From contig JAQPZY010001675.1 in the NCBI GenBank assembly GCA_029931535.1, forward strand, positions 1,986,501 through 2,050,500: a DNA stretch of 64,000 nucleotides, read 5' to 3'. Below the pieces are notes generated by a model. It ran no database searches. It was not told the origin of the DNA and saw only the letters and a program-made list of their open reading frames with translations. This DNA is from Margaritifera margaritifera. Its lineage: Eukaryota; Mollusca; Bivalvia; Unionida; Margaritiferidae. The translations under genes and the position numbers were made by a program. Shown here one piece after another: positions 40,046 through 49,198 of this stretch; the stretch's first letter is position 1; each line of letters opens with the position of its first letter.

Positions 40046-40366
40046 AACGGATTCCGTGGAAGGAAGTCAACTCAACGACATGAGCATTCATGCTTTATCG
40101 GTACACGAAAGAGAAATTATACTCAAAGTGTTGAGAGTGGTGATGAACATCCCAAGTGGGGAAGAAGACATTAGTCAAAATTTATCTTGCCTTGACACGT
40201 TTGAAGAAGTGTGTCTTGTTAGTTGGTTACACCAGCAACTTAACGATTGGAAAGATGTACGTGACTGGAAAAGTGTTGGTTTCGATGTTTGGCTACAAGA
40301 AGTACCACAGTTTGCCAAAGATCTAGCCCGTCACCACTAAGTGTTTATTGGGAGCCTGGCTATAAA
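39956..40366 (+). promoter_or_regulatory. Duplicated TATA segments
   Basis: GGGAGCCTGGCTATAAA occurs twice (about 39948-39964 and 40350-40366), and CCCCTATAAAGAGG lies at about 40002-40015. With ACGTCACTCGTGAAACGGAT and TCCGTGGAAG, repeated near 40033 and 40388, these show a tandem duplication that copied a promoter and gene start. Confidence 0.6.
40080..40340 (+). CDS. Unknown helical protein, tandem copy 1 (86 aa)
   Basis: From ATG 40080 the ORF encodes a compact protein with SVHEREIILKVLRVVMNIPS and a C-terminal WLHQQLNDWKDVRDW ... VWLQEVPQFAKDL segment. The same blocks recur, broken, at 40.69-40.95 kb. It may be the C-terminal half of a longer gene whose first half is lost in this copy. 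No known family. A TATAAAG at about 40006 suits the start. Confidence 0.5.
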   Translation: MSIHALSVHEREIILKVLRVVMNIPSGEEDISQNLSCLDTFEEVCLVSWLHQQLNDWKDVRDWKSVGFDVWLQEVPQFAKDLARHH

Positions 40367-40374
40367 GAGTTGGT

Positions 40375-41298
40375 ATGCCTGAGCTCTACACGTCACTCGT
40401 GAAACGGATTCCGTGGAAGAAAATCACAGATCATGTTCAGACCTTAGAGGATTATAAAAAAGTGATACAAGAACTGTTTCCATTGAATTTTGGACGCTAT
40501 GTGGTGTGTGTCTTAGTGACTGCTTATCTTGGAATTCGTTTTCCAGGACATTCGTTGTGGAATATTTTTGAGGACAAGTGTTTGCCTTGGATTATTTTGG
40601 AGGATCCGTGGTTGTTTTGGACTCAATTGTTGAGTTCAAAAAAACAATATGACCCTGTGTTCTTTTTTGGACTTAGTAGAAGAAGAAGACTATAAATATT
40701 TGATTTTATCAGTACAAGAAAGAAACATTGTACGTAAAGCGTTGAGAGTGGTAATGAAAATCAGTGAGGAACCTCCATGTGAAGCAGACATTCGTCACAC
40801 TTTATCTGTTTATAAAACAAGAAGTGTGTTTTGCTAGTGAGTTACACCAACAACTTTTCAATTGGAAAAATGTTCGACCCTGGAGAAACCTTGGTTTCCA
40901 ATATTGGCTACAAGAAGTGGCTCAGTTTGCCAAAGATTTGGCAACTTGTCCATAAGGGTCCAAAAGTGAAAAAATGGGAACCTCAATGGGAAACCCTGAA
41001 AGAAGAAAAAGAAGAAGAACCTGACACCACTGTTGTCCAAATACCTCTTGAGGAACACAACCCTTCTTTACCACCGCCGCTGCCGTCAGAGGATTCAAAA
41101 ACAAAGAAGACCAGAAAAATACCACCACCCCAAACAGTGTCTGTGTCTTTCATTACTAGGACACGAAAATATTGTTGTACATTGACTTGTTTAGAGATTA
41201 CTTTAGATGTTTTAGTGGTAGTCTTCATCGTGTACGTGTTCATTTTAATTGCATATTTTCTCACTAATTCGCTTCTTCGTGTTCGTGTAAAGTTGTAA
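40375..41298 (+). pseudogene. Tandem copy 2 with C-terminal transmembrane segment, frameshifted
   Basis: The first frame (40375-40695) carries RIPWKKITDHVQTLEDYKKV and YLGIRFPGHSLW, similar to blocks of the F-box-like gene. The coding sense then moves to another frame near 40660 (SVQERNIVRKALRVVMKISE) and again near 40820 (ELHQQLFNWKNVRPW). The last frame, to 41298, has a charged and proline-rich region and one strong transmembrane helix (DVLVVVFIVYVFILIAYFL) near its end. At least three indels. AATAAA follows at 41339-41344. No known family. Confidence 0.5.
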
Positions 41299-41338
41299 AA
41301 TATGTTTTTGTTGGTTGGTTGTTTTTTTTTTTTTTTAA

Positions 41339-41344
41339 AATAAA
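41339..41344 (+). terminator. Polyadenylation signal
   Basis: AATAAA about 40 bp past the stop of the transmembrane-segment gene, after a T run. It shows that core transcripts use ordinary polyadenylation, unlike the arm genes. Confidence 0.5.
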
Positions 41345-41349
41345 CGTGT

Positions 41350-42153
41350 ATGAAAATGTATAAAATGTCTTGGGTTTTTTGTCTTCTTCTCAAAAATCTT
41401 CTTACCTCAGTCATGGCTACATCATCTTCTTCTTCTACCTCGTCTACCTCCTCTTCTGTGGTTAAAGTGATTGACGAAAAGTTAGATCGTCAAAGTTGGA
41501 ACGCTTTGTATCTGTGCCATCCATTTAACATGTTGATTGCTGGACCGAGTGGTTCAGGTAAAACCGAATTTGTCAAACGTTTGATCGAACAAAAAGCTAT
41601 TTTGTTCGATCGTCCACCTCAACGTATCGTGTGGTGTTACAAAGAGTGGAAAAAGTCTTACACGTTATTGAAAGAAAGTCAAGGAGAAACCATTTCGTTG
41701 ATAGAAGGCATCCCTCACGAAGACGATGAAATTGTGTCTGACGTGAATCAAACCCATTTGGTTATTTTTGACGACATGTTAGGAGAAGACGAAGAAGAAA
41801 TTAAATTTTGGTTTACACGAAAAGGACACCATCGTAATGCTAGTATTGTCTACATTACTCAAAATTTATTTCAACAAAGTAAAGCCAATCGAACCATCAG
41901 TCTGAATGTTCATTACGTGGTCTTGTTTAAAAGCCCCAGAGACAAATCTCAAGTACAAGTGTTAGCCAAACAGTTAGGGGCTCCTTGGTTGAATTATGCG
42001 TACGACGATGCCACTCAAACCCCTCACGAGTATTTACTCATCGACTTAAAACCCACCACTCCTGACTATTTGAGATTTCGTGCTCAATTGTTTCACCCTT
42101 GGGTTGAAGAAGGTGGTCCTGTCATTTACACGTCCCCTTCAGCCCATTTTTGA
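41350..42153 (+). CDS. Genome-packaging ATPase (FtsK/HerA, A32-like), 267 aa
   Basis: Walker A GPSGSGKT at residues 65-72 and Walker B LVIFDDML at 137-144, followed by the FTRKGHHRNASIVYITQNL segment with the sensor region typical of Polinton, virophage and poxvirus A32 packaging ATPases. It would pump element DNA into capsids. The Met at 41413 (residue 22, before ATSSSSST) is a likely alternative start, since the first 21 residues are hydrophobic and atypical. Length fits the family. Intact. Confidence 0.9.
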   Translation: MKMYKMSWVFCLLLKNLLTSVMATSSSSSTSSTSSSVVKVIDEKLDRQSWNALYLCHPFNMLIAGPSGSGKTEFVKRLIEQKAILFDRPPQRIVWCYKEWKKSYTLLKESQGETISLIEGIPHEDDEIVSDVNQTHLVIFDDMLGEDEEEIKFWFTRKGHHRNASIVYITQNLFQQSKANRTISLNVHYVVLFKSPRDKSQVQVLAKQLGAPWLNYAYDDATQTPHEYLLIDLKPTTPDYLRFRAQLFHPWVEEGGPVIYTSPSAHF

Positions 42154-42168
42154 AAGGAAAAAAAAAAC

Positions 42169-42176
42169 TATAAAAA
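42169..42176 (+). promoter_or_regulatory. TATA box before basic core-like gene
   Basis: TATAAAAA 38 bp before ATG 42215; a half CRE (ACGTCAT) lies between them. Confidence 0.5.
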
Positions 42177-42214
42177 CAACCTACTACGTCATTTCTGTCT
42201 CACACTCCTTTGAG

Positions 42215-43059
42215 ATGGCTTCCTTTCAACCTCATCCTTCGGCTAAATTGATTCGTGCCTTGTATGGTATCAGTCGTGAAAAAAATGCACAAGTCCGTGC
42301 TCATTTGTTAGAAGCGAGTCTTAAAGAAGTGTTAAGATGGTTTACTTTGACAGCACGTCAATTACTACAAGGCATCATTCACATCCCTCATCAAACTCAA
42401 CGTTTTTTCAAAGACATAAAGCGGCATTGTCACAACTGGCTGATCTTAGAATCGATTCACGGACTAAAAAACAAATCATTTTAACTCCTGGTGGAAGTGG
42501 TTCTTTAGGAGGGGTTATGATTCGTTCCCTTTTGAAATGGGATCCTAATGCCCAAGCCAAAAAACCCAAATCACCCAAAAAGAAGAAAAGTCCAAAGAAA
42601 GCCAGCAAAAAAAAAAAGAAAAACCCTCAAAAGAAGAAAGTCCCCAAGAAAAGTCGTGCCAAGAAGAAGAAGAAAACAACACCTACCACCACTACCACCC
42701 GACGCAAGAGAGGTACTGCTGCAGCCAGGAAAAAAACACCACCACAGCAACAGACCCCATTAGTGACAAGGTCACCTTTTGCGTCCACATCTTCTTCACC
42801 CTTCACGATGATGCCTGCCAAACCAGACTTAAGTCCCGTGTTTCCTAATTTAATGCAAAAAAAAAAATGGAAACCTATTTCAAAAGTCACCCCTTCGGGA
42901 CCGTCAACTTCAGCTGATTTAGCCATGGCAGCAGCCGCCAACAAAGTGCCATCCCCTATAACCAAAGTCCAAGAAAGAACTGGTATCTTACAAAGTTTAC
43001 TGGATTTATCCAAACAAGAATTGACTCGATTTAGTCCTTTGAAAACACCTCAACGTTGA
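42215..43059 (+). pseudogene. Basic core-like protein with SPKK repeats, one frameshift
   Basis: The ORF from ATG 42215 stops at 42484, while the downstream part is open in another frame from about 42390 to 43059, so one indel lies around 42400-42480. The N-terminal part is helical (HLLEASLKEVLRWFTLTARQ). The second frame continues with HKAALSQLADLRIDSRTKKQ and a Gly-rich GGSGSLGG motif, then a Lys-rich stretch with SPKK units (KSPKKKKSPKK) like linker histones and protamines. A DNA-condensing core role is likely by composition. The H..L..L...KK...GG layout is shared with the next gene. Confidence 0.65.
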
Positions 43060-43117
43060 GTGAGGCCTGTCATTATGTTGGTACGTCGTGCAGACAATCA
43101 GTGGAGACGTATTCCAG

Positions 43118-43125
43118 TATAAAAT
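43118..43125 (+). promoter_or_regulatory. TATA box before pX-like gene
   Basis: TATAAAAT at 43118-43125, 57 bp before ATG 43182. Confidence 0.5.
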
Positions 43126-43181
43126 AGAAGGGTACCCTGTCAGAGACTTCAGACTTGTTTTTTCTACCCAACTAAAATAAG

Positions 43182-43620
43182 ATGACTCCTAAGCGTATTC
43201 ACCACCACCACCACCAAAAAAAGAAGAAGAAAAGAAAGTAAAACCACCAAAAAAGGACGACTTCCCCCTCGTCTAGCCAAACATTGGGATGTCTTGTCTG
43301 TCCTAATCAAATCCAATCCTCCCATGCGAAAACAACTCATTCAAACAGCCCCTAAAGAAATCATCGATACCGTGTGTGAATGTTGTTTGAACGTGTTGAA
43401 AGGAACGGTACCTTTGTCCAAGATACAGAAACAAAAATTAGGGAAACATCGGAACGTTCTTCGTCAAATGGTAAAAAAGAAAATACCTCTTCAACAAAAG
43501 AAACAAATGTTGGTACAACGAAGAGGATTTCTACCTATGTTGATAGGACCGTTTTTAAAAATAGCCGCTCCTTTGTTAGGAACGATTGCTGGACCGCTTT
43601 TAGGAGGGGTCATGCGATAA
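43182..43620 (+). pseudogene. pX-like virion core protein, frameshift in A-tract
   Basis: ATG 43182 opens a short basic frame with five histidines (RIHHHHHQ) that ends after about 19 codons. The conserved part lies in another frame, open from about 43240 to 43620, so an indel in the A-rich stretch near 43215-43245 separates them. The conserved frame has KHRNVLRQMVKKKIPLQQKK, then RRGFLPMLIGPFLK and a hydrophobic Gly-rich end (PLLGTIAGPLLGG). This pattern recurs in Polintons and adintoviruses and has been compared with adenovirus core protein X/mu. Function inferred from that. Confidence 0.72.
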
Positions 43621-43694
43621 CCCCTCAAAAAAAGAAGATAAAAAGGACCACCCTTCTCTGAAAAGACCACACCTTTTTGGTACCTTTGAATGAA

Positions 43695-44285
43695 ATGGAA
43701 GGACGAAAACTGACTTTAGTACCTTACAAACGATGGATGGAATTTCATCGTTGGAACGAACAACGGATACCTCATTTACCACCCAATCCTAATCTCAACG
43801 AAATGTCCCAGTTACAACAAGAAATACAATCCCTGATGGAACGAAGCGATTTGTCCGAAACAGAAAAATCCCAACGGTACGGTCAACTTTCACAACGTCT
43901 ACAACTCTTTCGCCAAAAAGCTGTCGACGAAACAGCTCCACCCACTCTGAGAGATTTCAAAGCCCTGATGAAAAGTGAACCTAAAACAGACACCGGTACA
44001 GGAATGACCGTAAAAAAAGAAAAAGAAGAAGAAGAAGAATTGCCAACTCCACCTCTTAAAAAGAAAAAAAAGTTAGACACCCCGGGTTGGATGAAAAAGA
44101 TGTTGTCTACCCCATTACCCTCAGAAAAGAAAAAGGAAGAAGTGAAGACAGAAGTCAAAACAGAACCGATGACCCCTGTTCAAACCACATCCACCTTTAC
44201 CCCAGTAGCACGTCGGACACGTAAACAATCCAAAAAGATACCTCACGAAGAAAAGAGCATTGGTACTTGGTTGACTTATTCTTGA
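43695..44285 (+). CDS. Conserved Polinton virion-associated protein, coiled coil (196 aa)
   Basis: Starts at ATG 43695 (the frame is open upstream only through a TTG). The N terminus reads KLTLVPYKRWMEFHRW, a motif near the start of a protein commonly found between the pX-like and integrase genes of Polintons. A helical region (SQLQQEIQSLMERSDLSETE) and a long Lys/Glu/Pro-rich tail with VKTEVKTEP follow. It ends 12 bp before the integrase ATG. Exact role unknown; probably structural. Intact. Confidence 0.65.
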   Translation: MEGRKLTLVPYKRWMEFHRWNEQRIPHLPPNPNLNEMSQLQQEIQSLMERSDLSETEKSQRYGQLSQRLQLFRQKAVDETAPPTLRDFKALMKSEPKTDTGTGMTVKKEKEEEEELPTPPLKKKKKLDTPGWMKKMLSTPLPSEKKKEEVKTEVKTEPMTPVQTTSTFTPVARRTRKQSKKIPHEEKSIGTWLTYS

Positions 44286-44297
44286 GGAAAAAAAATC

Positions 44298-45410
44298 ATG
44301 GAGAAACTGTTAGCTACCATTTATTACAATCCTGGCCATGCTGCTGGTTACGGAGGAGTTCAAAAATTATATCGAGCTGCTAAAAGTAAATTGAAAAGTG
44401 TACGTTTACCCGAAGTACGACGATGGTTACAAGAACAATCAACGTACACGTTACACAAACCCATTCGACGTAAATTTTCTAGAAGTACAACTCAAGTAGA
44501 AGGCATCGATCATCAATGGCAAGCCGATTTAGCCGACGTCTCTCATTTAGCCACTTACAATCGTGGTCACAAATATTTGTTTTGTGTCATTGACGTGTTT
44601 TCCAAATTTGCTTTGGTCGTGCCTTTGACCTCTAAAAGCAGTACCGAATTGGTACGTGCCTTAAAATTGGTCTTGAAACAAAGTGGACGTCAACCTTTAC
44701 GATGGCAAACTGACAAAGGCACCGAATTTCTAAACCAAGCTTTTCAAAAAGAATTGAAACAAAGACAAATTCATTTTTTTACTACCGAAAATCCTGAAAC
44801 CAAAGCTAGTATCGTGGAACGTTTTCAAAGAACTTTGAAAGAACGTATGTGGAAATATTTTACACATCAACATACTCTCAAGTACATCGACGTGTTACCT
44901 CGATTGGTCAAAGCGTACAATCAATCGTACCATCGTAGCATCGGATGTGCCCCCGAAGAGGTCAGCCCTGAAAACGAAGTGTCCGTATTTGATAAATTAT
45001 TTGGTTCACCCCAGAAGAAGAAGAAGAAAACCTTGTTGGAGTTAAAGACTGGAGATTGGGTTCGCATCGGAAAAACCAAACGTACTTTTGACAAAGGTTA
45101 TTTACCCAACTGGACCACCGAATTGTTTCGTGTCACTACCCCCGTGCGTGGACGCAATCCTCCCGTCTATAAATTGGAAGACATGCACGGTGAAGTACTC
45201 AAAGGAACATTTTACTTGCCTGAGTTACAACGAGTGACCAAAAAAGAAGACACCTTGTACGACATCGAAAGCATTCTCGAACAAAGAACACGCAAAGTAG
45301 GTAAACGTCGAGTAGAAGAAGTCAAAGTACGTTGGAAAGGATATCCACCTAGTTTTGATTCTTGGATTGCTGCTTCTCAAGTCGTCGACTACAAAAAGAA
45401 AAAGAAGTAA
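44298..45410 (+). CDS. Retroviral-type integrase with chromodomain (370 aa)
   Basis: The rve core has the catalytic triad Asp77 (WQADLADVS), Asp139 (WQTDKGTEF) and Glu174 (ASIVERFQRTL), giving the DDx35E spacing of retroviral and Polinton integrases. A C-terminal chromodomain follows (about residues 315-365; YDIESILEQR and RWKGYPPSFDSWIAA with its aromatic residues), which can direct integration to modified chromatin. It catalyses insertion with 6-bp target duplications, which matches the TTCATT found here. I see no clear HHCC finger at the N terminus. Intact, unlike polymerase and protease. Confidence 0.95.
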   Translation: MEKLLATIYYNPGHAAGYGGVQKLYRAAKSKLKSVRLPEVRRWLQEQSTYTLHKPIRRKFSRSTTQVEGIDHQWQADLADVSHLATYNRGHKYLFCVIDVFSKFALVVPLTSKSSTELVRALKLVLKQSGRQPLRWQTDKGTEFLNQAFQKELKQRQIHFFTTENPETKASIVERFQRTLKERMWKYFTHQHTLKYIDVLPRLVKAYNQSYHRSIGCAPEEVSPENEVSVFDKLFGSPQKKKKKTLLELKTGDWVRIGKTKRTFDKGYLPNWTTELFRVTTPVRGRNPPVYKLEDMHGEVLKGTFYLPELQRVTKKEDTLYDIESILEQRTRKVGKRRVEEVKVRWKGYPPSFDSWIAASQVVDYKKKKK

Positions 45411-45419
45411 ACTAACAAC

Positions 45420-45860
45420 ATGCCATTCAACACAGCAGCAACCCAGACTTCAACGACTCCTTCGCAGAGTTCTTCTCTTCAAGAATTACAAAAACAACCA
45501 CTTTGGCTGTGGTGCGGAGAACGTGTGCCTAAAAATCAAATCGTCTTTTTCTGCCAAATTTTTGTAGTGTATTGTGTCATCGGAGCAGCTATTGCTAATT
45601 TGAGTTTACAACAAGGAGACAAACAATTGTGGACTATTTTACTTAGCAGTTGCATCGGTTATCTTTTACCTAGTCCCTCTTTGAAATTTACGACAACGAC
45701 GGACAACAGTCACCACCACGGGAGTACGAGCAACGCCAGTCCACCTTCTTCTTCGTCCAGTCACCACCACAATACCAACCCTCTTTTGGAACCTTTTGAA
45801 CATCATTCTTCTGTTCACTTGAGTGACTCCTCGGACACCAGAACCACTTTGGAACTATGA
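45420..45860 (+). CDS. Conserved two-transmembrane Polinton protein (146 aa)
   Basis: Two hydrophobic helices, NQIVFFCQIFVVYCVIGAAI and WTILLSSCIGYLLP, separated by a short loop containing NLSLQQGDKQLW, then a long hydrophilic Ser/His-rich tail. This arrangement and the CQI...NL...LW..LLSS.IGY.LP.P pattern recur in many Polintons next to capsid genes; function unknown, perhaps a membrane-active virion component. Its stop overlaps the next start (ATGA at 45857-45860), a tight coupling. Confidence 0.75.
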   Translation: MPFNTAATQTSTTPSQSSSLQELQKQPLWLWCGERVPKNQIVFFCQIFVVYCVIGAAIANLSLQQGDKQLWTILLSSCIGYLLPSPSLKFTTTTDNSHHHGSTSNASPPSSSSSHHHNTNPLLEPFEHHSSVHLSDSSDTRTTLEL

Positions 45861-46867
45861 ATGACCAATTTTATTTAACGTTACCTAGTGACAGTTCCAT
45901 GAATGTGTTTCCCAACAACACTTTATGTTGTTTCACCACCAAATTACCTCAATCCATCCAATTGGATCACGATGCTCATTGGGAAGTAGGATTGGTAGAA
46001 ATCATTCATCCTACGCAAATCATGAACATCAACAAAGGTCAAAACACTATCATTGTGGAAATCTTGAACAAAAAAATACAAGATGACTTGGAAAAAAATG
46101 ATCCTAAAATCTGTGAAGGAGACAAAAATAATCCTGACATGAAGGGATCATTCAAAAAGGTCTCAGATGAAAAAAAAAAGGTCTTTGGTCAGTATACCCT
46201 GAGAATTCCTACAGGGTATTATTTTAGTTCTGGACATTTGGTGGACACTATTTAGTCCATCCTTGAAGATCAATTTGGCAAAGCCTTAAACAATAACCGA
46301 AAAATTCTACGTGTCAGATTCAATAATGTGGCACGCCGTTTCCACATGGAATTTTATATGTTCGAGCCAGATAATGGTGAAATGGTGGACGACAAAACTG
46401 CTAAAGAAAAAGGTATACCCGAGCAGGAGAGAAGATTCATGACCATTGAATTTTCTCCTGGGTTGTATGCTATTTTGGGTGGAAATAGATTGTATGCCAA
46501 TCGAAAAGTTTCAACCAACATAGAATTCGCAGATGCTTTTCGCAGCCCTATCGAAGTGAACATTGGACTGAATTTAATATTTGTGTACTCCGATGTGGTA
46601 GAGTACAGCGTGGTGGGACACACAGCTGCGCCCTTACTGAGAGTCATTCCTTTCAAAGTAAATACTGATGCTGGTGCGTACGAAGAAGGTGGAAACACGT
46701 TTCACGTTCACCGTGAATTTGTACACCCTCATTATCTTTCAGTCAGTAAATCGTATTTTGACAGTGTCAACATTAGTATAAAAGGAGATTTAGGACAAGA
46801 TGTGCCATTCATTGACAAAGGAAAAGTCACGGTGAAACTACATTTTCGAAAAAAACAAGTTCTCTAA
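45857..46867 (+). pseudogene. Minor capsid (penton-like) protein, one in-frame TAG
   Basis: A single frame of about 336 codons interrupted once by TAG at 46253-46255. The N-terminal half begins FYLTLPSDSSMNVFPNNTLC and contains HWEVGLVEIIHPTQ, features of the single jelly-roll penton protein of Polintons. The second half (YSVVGHTAAPLLRVIP, HYLSVSKSYFDSVNI) is the C-terminal part of the same family. It would occupy capsid vertices. Apart from the one stop the frame is clean, so the lesion is recent or an assembly error. Confidence 0.85.
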
Positions 46868-46892
46868 CATCTTGTAACCTCCCCCCAAAAAA

Positions 46893-47271
46893 ATGTATCC
46901 AGTGTACCGAGGAGTGGCTAGACATGGTGAGTCGAGGATTTCATGCTTTAAAAGATGCCGCTTTGACACAAGGAAAAGAATTTTTGCAAAATGTCCTCAT
47001 CGACAAACAAAATCCTAAAGAAGCCTTTATGAGAGCAGGCAAAAATGTGTTGATGAGCACTGGTAAAGATCTTTTAGGTCTCCGAGAAAATCCTATAAAT
47101 ACGCTTCACGCTTCAGGCTCTGGCATTACTTCACAGCAGCAAGGACAAGGCAGAAAGAGACGACGACGACATCGAAATCCTTTCAAAGTTCATAAAAGAA
47201 CACATGGTACTTCCAAAAAGAATAAGAAAAGAAAAAGAACCATCAGAGAATTAGACGTGTTTGATTATTAA
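46893..47271 (+). pseudogene. Small minor virion protein, frameshift near the start
   Basis: ATG 46893 begins MYPVYRGVARHG, which resembles the usual start of this protein in Polintons, but the main body is one base out of frame from about 46924 (ATG) to 47271. The body has FHALKDAALTQGKEFLQNVL and EAFMRAGKNVLMSTGKDLL, then a strongly basic tail (GRKRRRRHRNPFKVHKR). The conserved gene sits between penton and major capsid, as here. Translation from ATG 46924 could still give a 115-residue protein. Confidence 0.65.
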
Positions 47272-47286
47272 AAAAAACCATTGAAA

Positions 47287-48651
47287 ATGATGCACCGAGA
47301 TTCTTGCGAATGTACTAAGTCAGAACTAGATATGTTTACCATGCCTCCCACCATGATGACGATGCAAGAATCCCAATGGGTGGAATTTCATCCTGTATCG
47401 TCTTTGTCGGATTCAGCTCCTATCGAATTTGAAATCAAAGGACAAACCGAAGATTACATCGACCTGAATGACAGCTACTTGTACCTGAAACTCAAAGTGA
47501 TCAAAACGGCGGACAGCAGTCTTCCTGGGGATGATTCCAGAGTAGCTCCCGTCAATAATTTCATGCATTCCTTGTTCAGTGGAATAGATTTGTACTTGAA
47601 TAACAAACTGGTCAGCAGCAGTTTGGATACTTACCCTTACCGTGCTTACTTGGAAAATCTCTTGACGTATGGAAAAGAAGCCAAGAACACTCATCTGGAT
47701 GCTTCAGTGGTCTGGAAACCTGACACCGAGGGTTCCTTCAACGACACACAGGTGTCAGAACCGGCGAGGATTGAGGGTGCTGATTTTGATCATGCAAGAA
47801 TAACTCCAGCAGAGCCGCAAAATGTGGGATTTAACGACCGTCGAAAGAAAATCAGAGGGCACAGTTTAGAATTGATGGATCGTTTGCATTTGGACATGTG
47901 GTTGCAAGACAAGTATTTGTTGAACAGAGTAGATGTACGCCTGAGACTGAATCGCAGTAGTGCCGCTTTCCATTTGATGGCTTTTGCTAACGAGTGGAAA
48001 ACGGTCATCCAAGAAGCCAAACTTTACGTGCGACGTGTAGAAGTCTTACCGAAAGTGGCCAACGACATCAGTCAAACCTTGAGCAGAACCACTGCTAAGT
48101 ATCCTCTTAGACGTGTGGAAGTGAAAACCTTTACTGTGGCCGCTGGACTCCGATCCATAGTCAAAGATCACATCTTCCAAGGACAGCTCCCCAAACGTTT
48201 GCTGATTGGTATGGTCGGAAATTCAGCCTTCAACGGAGTCAACGATCAGAATCCGTTCCAGTTTCAGCACTTTAACGTCTCCAAGATAGAAGTCAGTCGA
48301 GATGGCAAGACCTTGTGTACCAGACCTTTTGAACCTGACTTTAGTGTCAACGTAAAAAATTACTTACGATCTTACTTGATCCTGTATGAAGCCACAGGAC
48401 AGTTAGGCACCAACACCAGCCACGGCATTACGTACGACGATTTTGCAGGAGGGTATGCTTTGTGGGGATTTGATTTCACTCCGGACCAAGGCAGCGATGA
48501 AGGACATTTCCACCCTATAAAATCAGGCCCCCTTCGAGCGGAACTTCAGTTTACAGCTCCTCTAGCCGAGACAGTGAATGTCGTCTTGTATGCAGAATTT
48601 GATAACACTCTAGAAATCAACAGCTTGAGAGAAGTGATTCTAGACTATTAG
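47287..48651 (+). CDS. Major capsid protein (double jelly-roll type), 454 aa
   Basis: Recognised by conserved Polinton MCP segments: ESQWVEFHPVSSLSDSAPIE near the N terminus, DLNDSYLYLKLKV, and RVAPVNNFMHSLFSGIDLYL followed by NNKLVSSS and a DTYPYRAYLENLL stretch. This protein forms the trimeric hexon-like capsomers. The start is ATG 47287 (a tandem ATGATG); the frame is open 6 bp further up without ATG. Length is usual for the family and there is no lesion. It follows the penton and small virion genes closely. Confidence 0.93.
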   Translation: MMHRDSCECTKSELDMFTMPPTMMTMQESQWVEFHPVSSLSDSAPIEFEIKGQTEDYIDLNDSYLYLKLKVIKTADSSLPGDDSRVAPVNNFMHSLFSGIDLYLNNKLVSSSLDTYPYRAYLENLLTYGKEAKNTHLDASVVWKPDTEGSFNDTQVSEPARIEGADFDHARITPAEPQNVGFNDRRKKIRGHSLELMDRLHLDMWLQDKYLLNRVDVRLRLNRSSAAFHLMAFANEWKTVIQEAKLYVRRVEVLPKVANDISQTLSRTTAKYPLRRVEVKTFTVAAGLRSIVKDHIFQGQLPKRLLIGMVGNSAFNGVNDQNPFQFQHFNVSKIEVSRDGKTLCTRPFEPDFSVNVKNYLRSYLILYEATGQLGTNTSHGITYDDFAGGYALWGFDFTPDQGSDEGHFHPIKSGPLRAELQFTAPLAETVNVVLYAEFDNTLEINSLREVILDY

Positions 48652-48665
48652 AAGAAGAAAAAAAG

Positions 48666-49153
48666 ATGCAGAACGTAGAACTAATGGAGATAGATGAGGG
48701 ATTCTGTGAAGTGAATCATTCAGAACCTAGAATAGAAGAAGAAAAAGAAGAAGAAATCAATTCAGTTCCTGAGGAGGTGTTTACTGGATTTATGGTTTCT
48801 CGATGGCCAGAACAAGAACAACATTTAGTGTCCTGTTATGCTCAGAAATTGAGTGACATCATTTACAGTCTGAGTGAAAAACATTGTTATGGATGTCAAA
48901 CCGATCATCCCAGTCAGAACAACACGAATGTTTGATGATGACAGGCGAAGAAAAATTGGATGAATATTTGGAAACAGCCTGGACACAAATCTCAGATGAA
49001 CACGTGTTGAAACAGTGGTATAAAGACTTGGTGAATTCTTCTTCTCCTCCACTTACTCCTCTGGAGATCAAGCGTATCGAAGGACTCATTGTACAGAGTG
49101 CAGACCCTAACAAACGTGAATATTCCTGGAATTACAAGACAGATCAAGTTTAA
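48666..49153 (+). pseudogene. Conserved CYGC-motif Polinton protein, one frameshift
   Basis: The first frame (ATG 48666 to stop 48935) has an acidic N terminus, then VSCYAQKLSDIIYSLSEKHC and CYGCQTDHPSQ. A second frame (about 48900-49153) carries EQHECLMMTGEEKLDEYLE and a C-terminal helical part (VLKQWYKDLV). The CYGC...HPSQ...H.CL pattern is common to a Polinton gene found near MCP and protease, and here it is cut by an indel around 48905-48930. Cys/His spacing suggests metal binding; function unknown. Confidence 0.65.
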
Positions 49154-49198
49154 AGTCAGGTGTGAATTGATAGTTCGTTATTTCAAGTGGTAAAAAAA

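Noticed and set aside
43620..43680. A sixth histone-type stem-loop after the pX-like gene
   Set aside because: It has AGGACCACCC and a loose AAAAGA, but no matching 5' stem half, so no hairpin can form.
44298..45410. Endogenous retrovirus integrase
   Set aside because: No LTRs, protease or reverse transcriptase around it; the chromodomain, TIRs, 6-bp duplication and capsid/polymerase neighbours identify Polinton.
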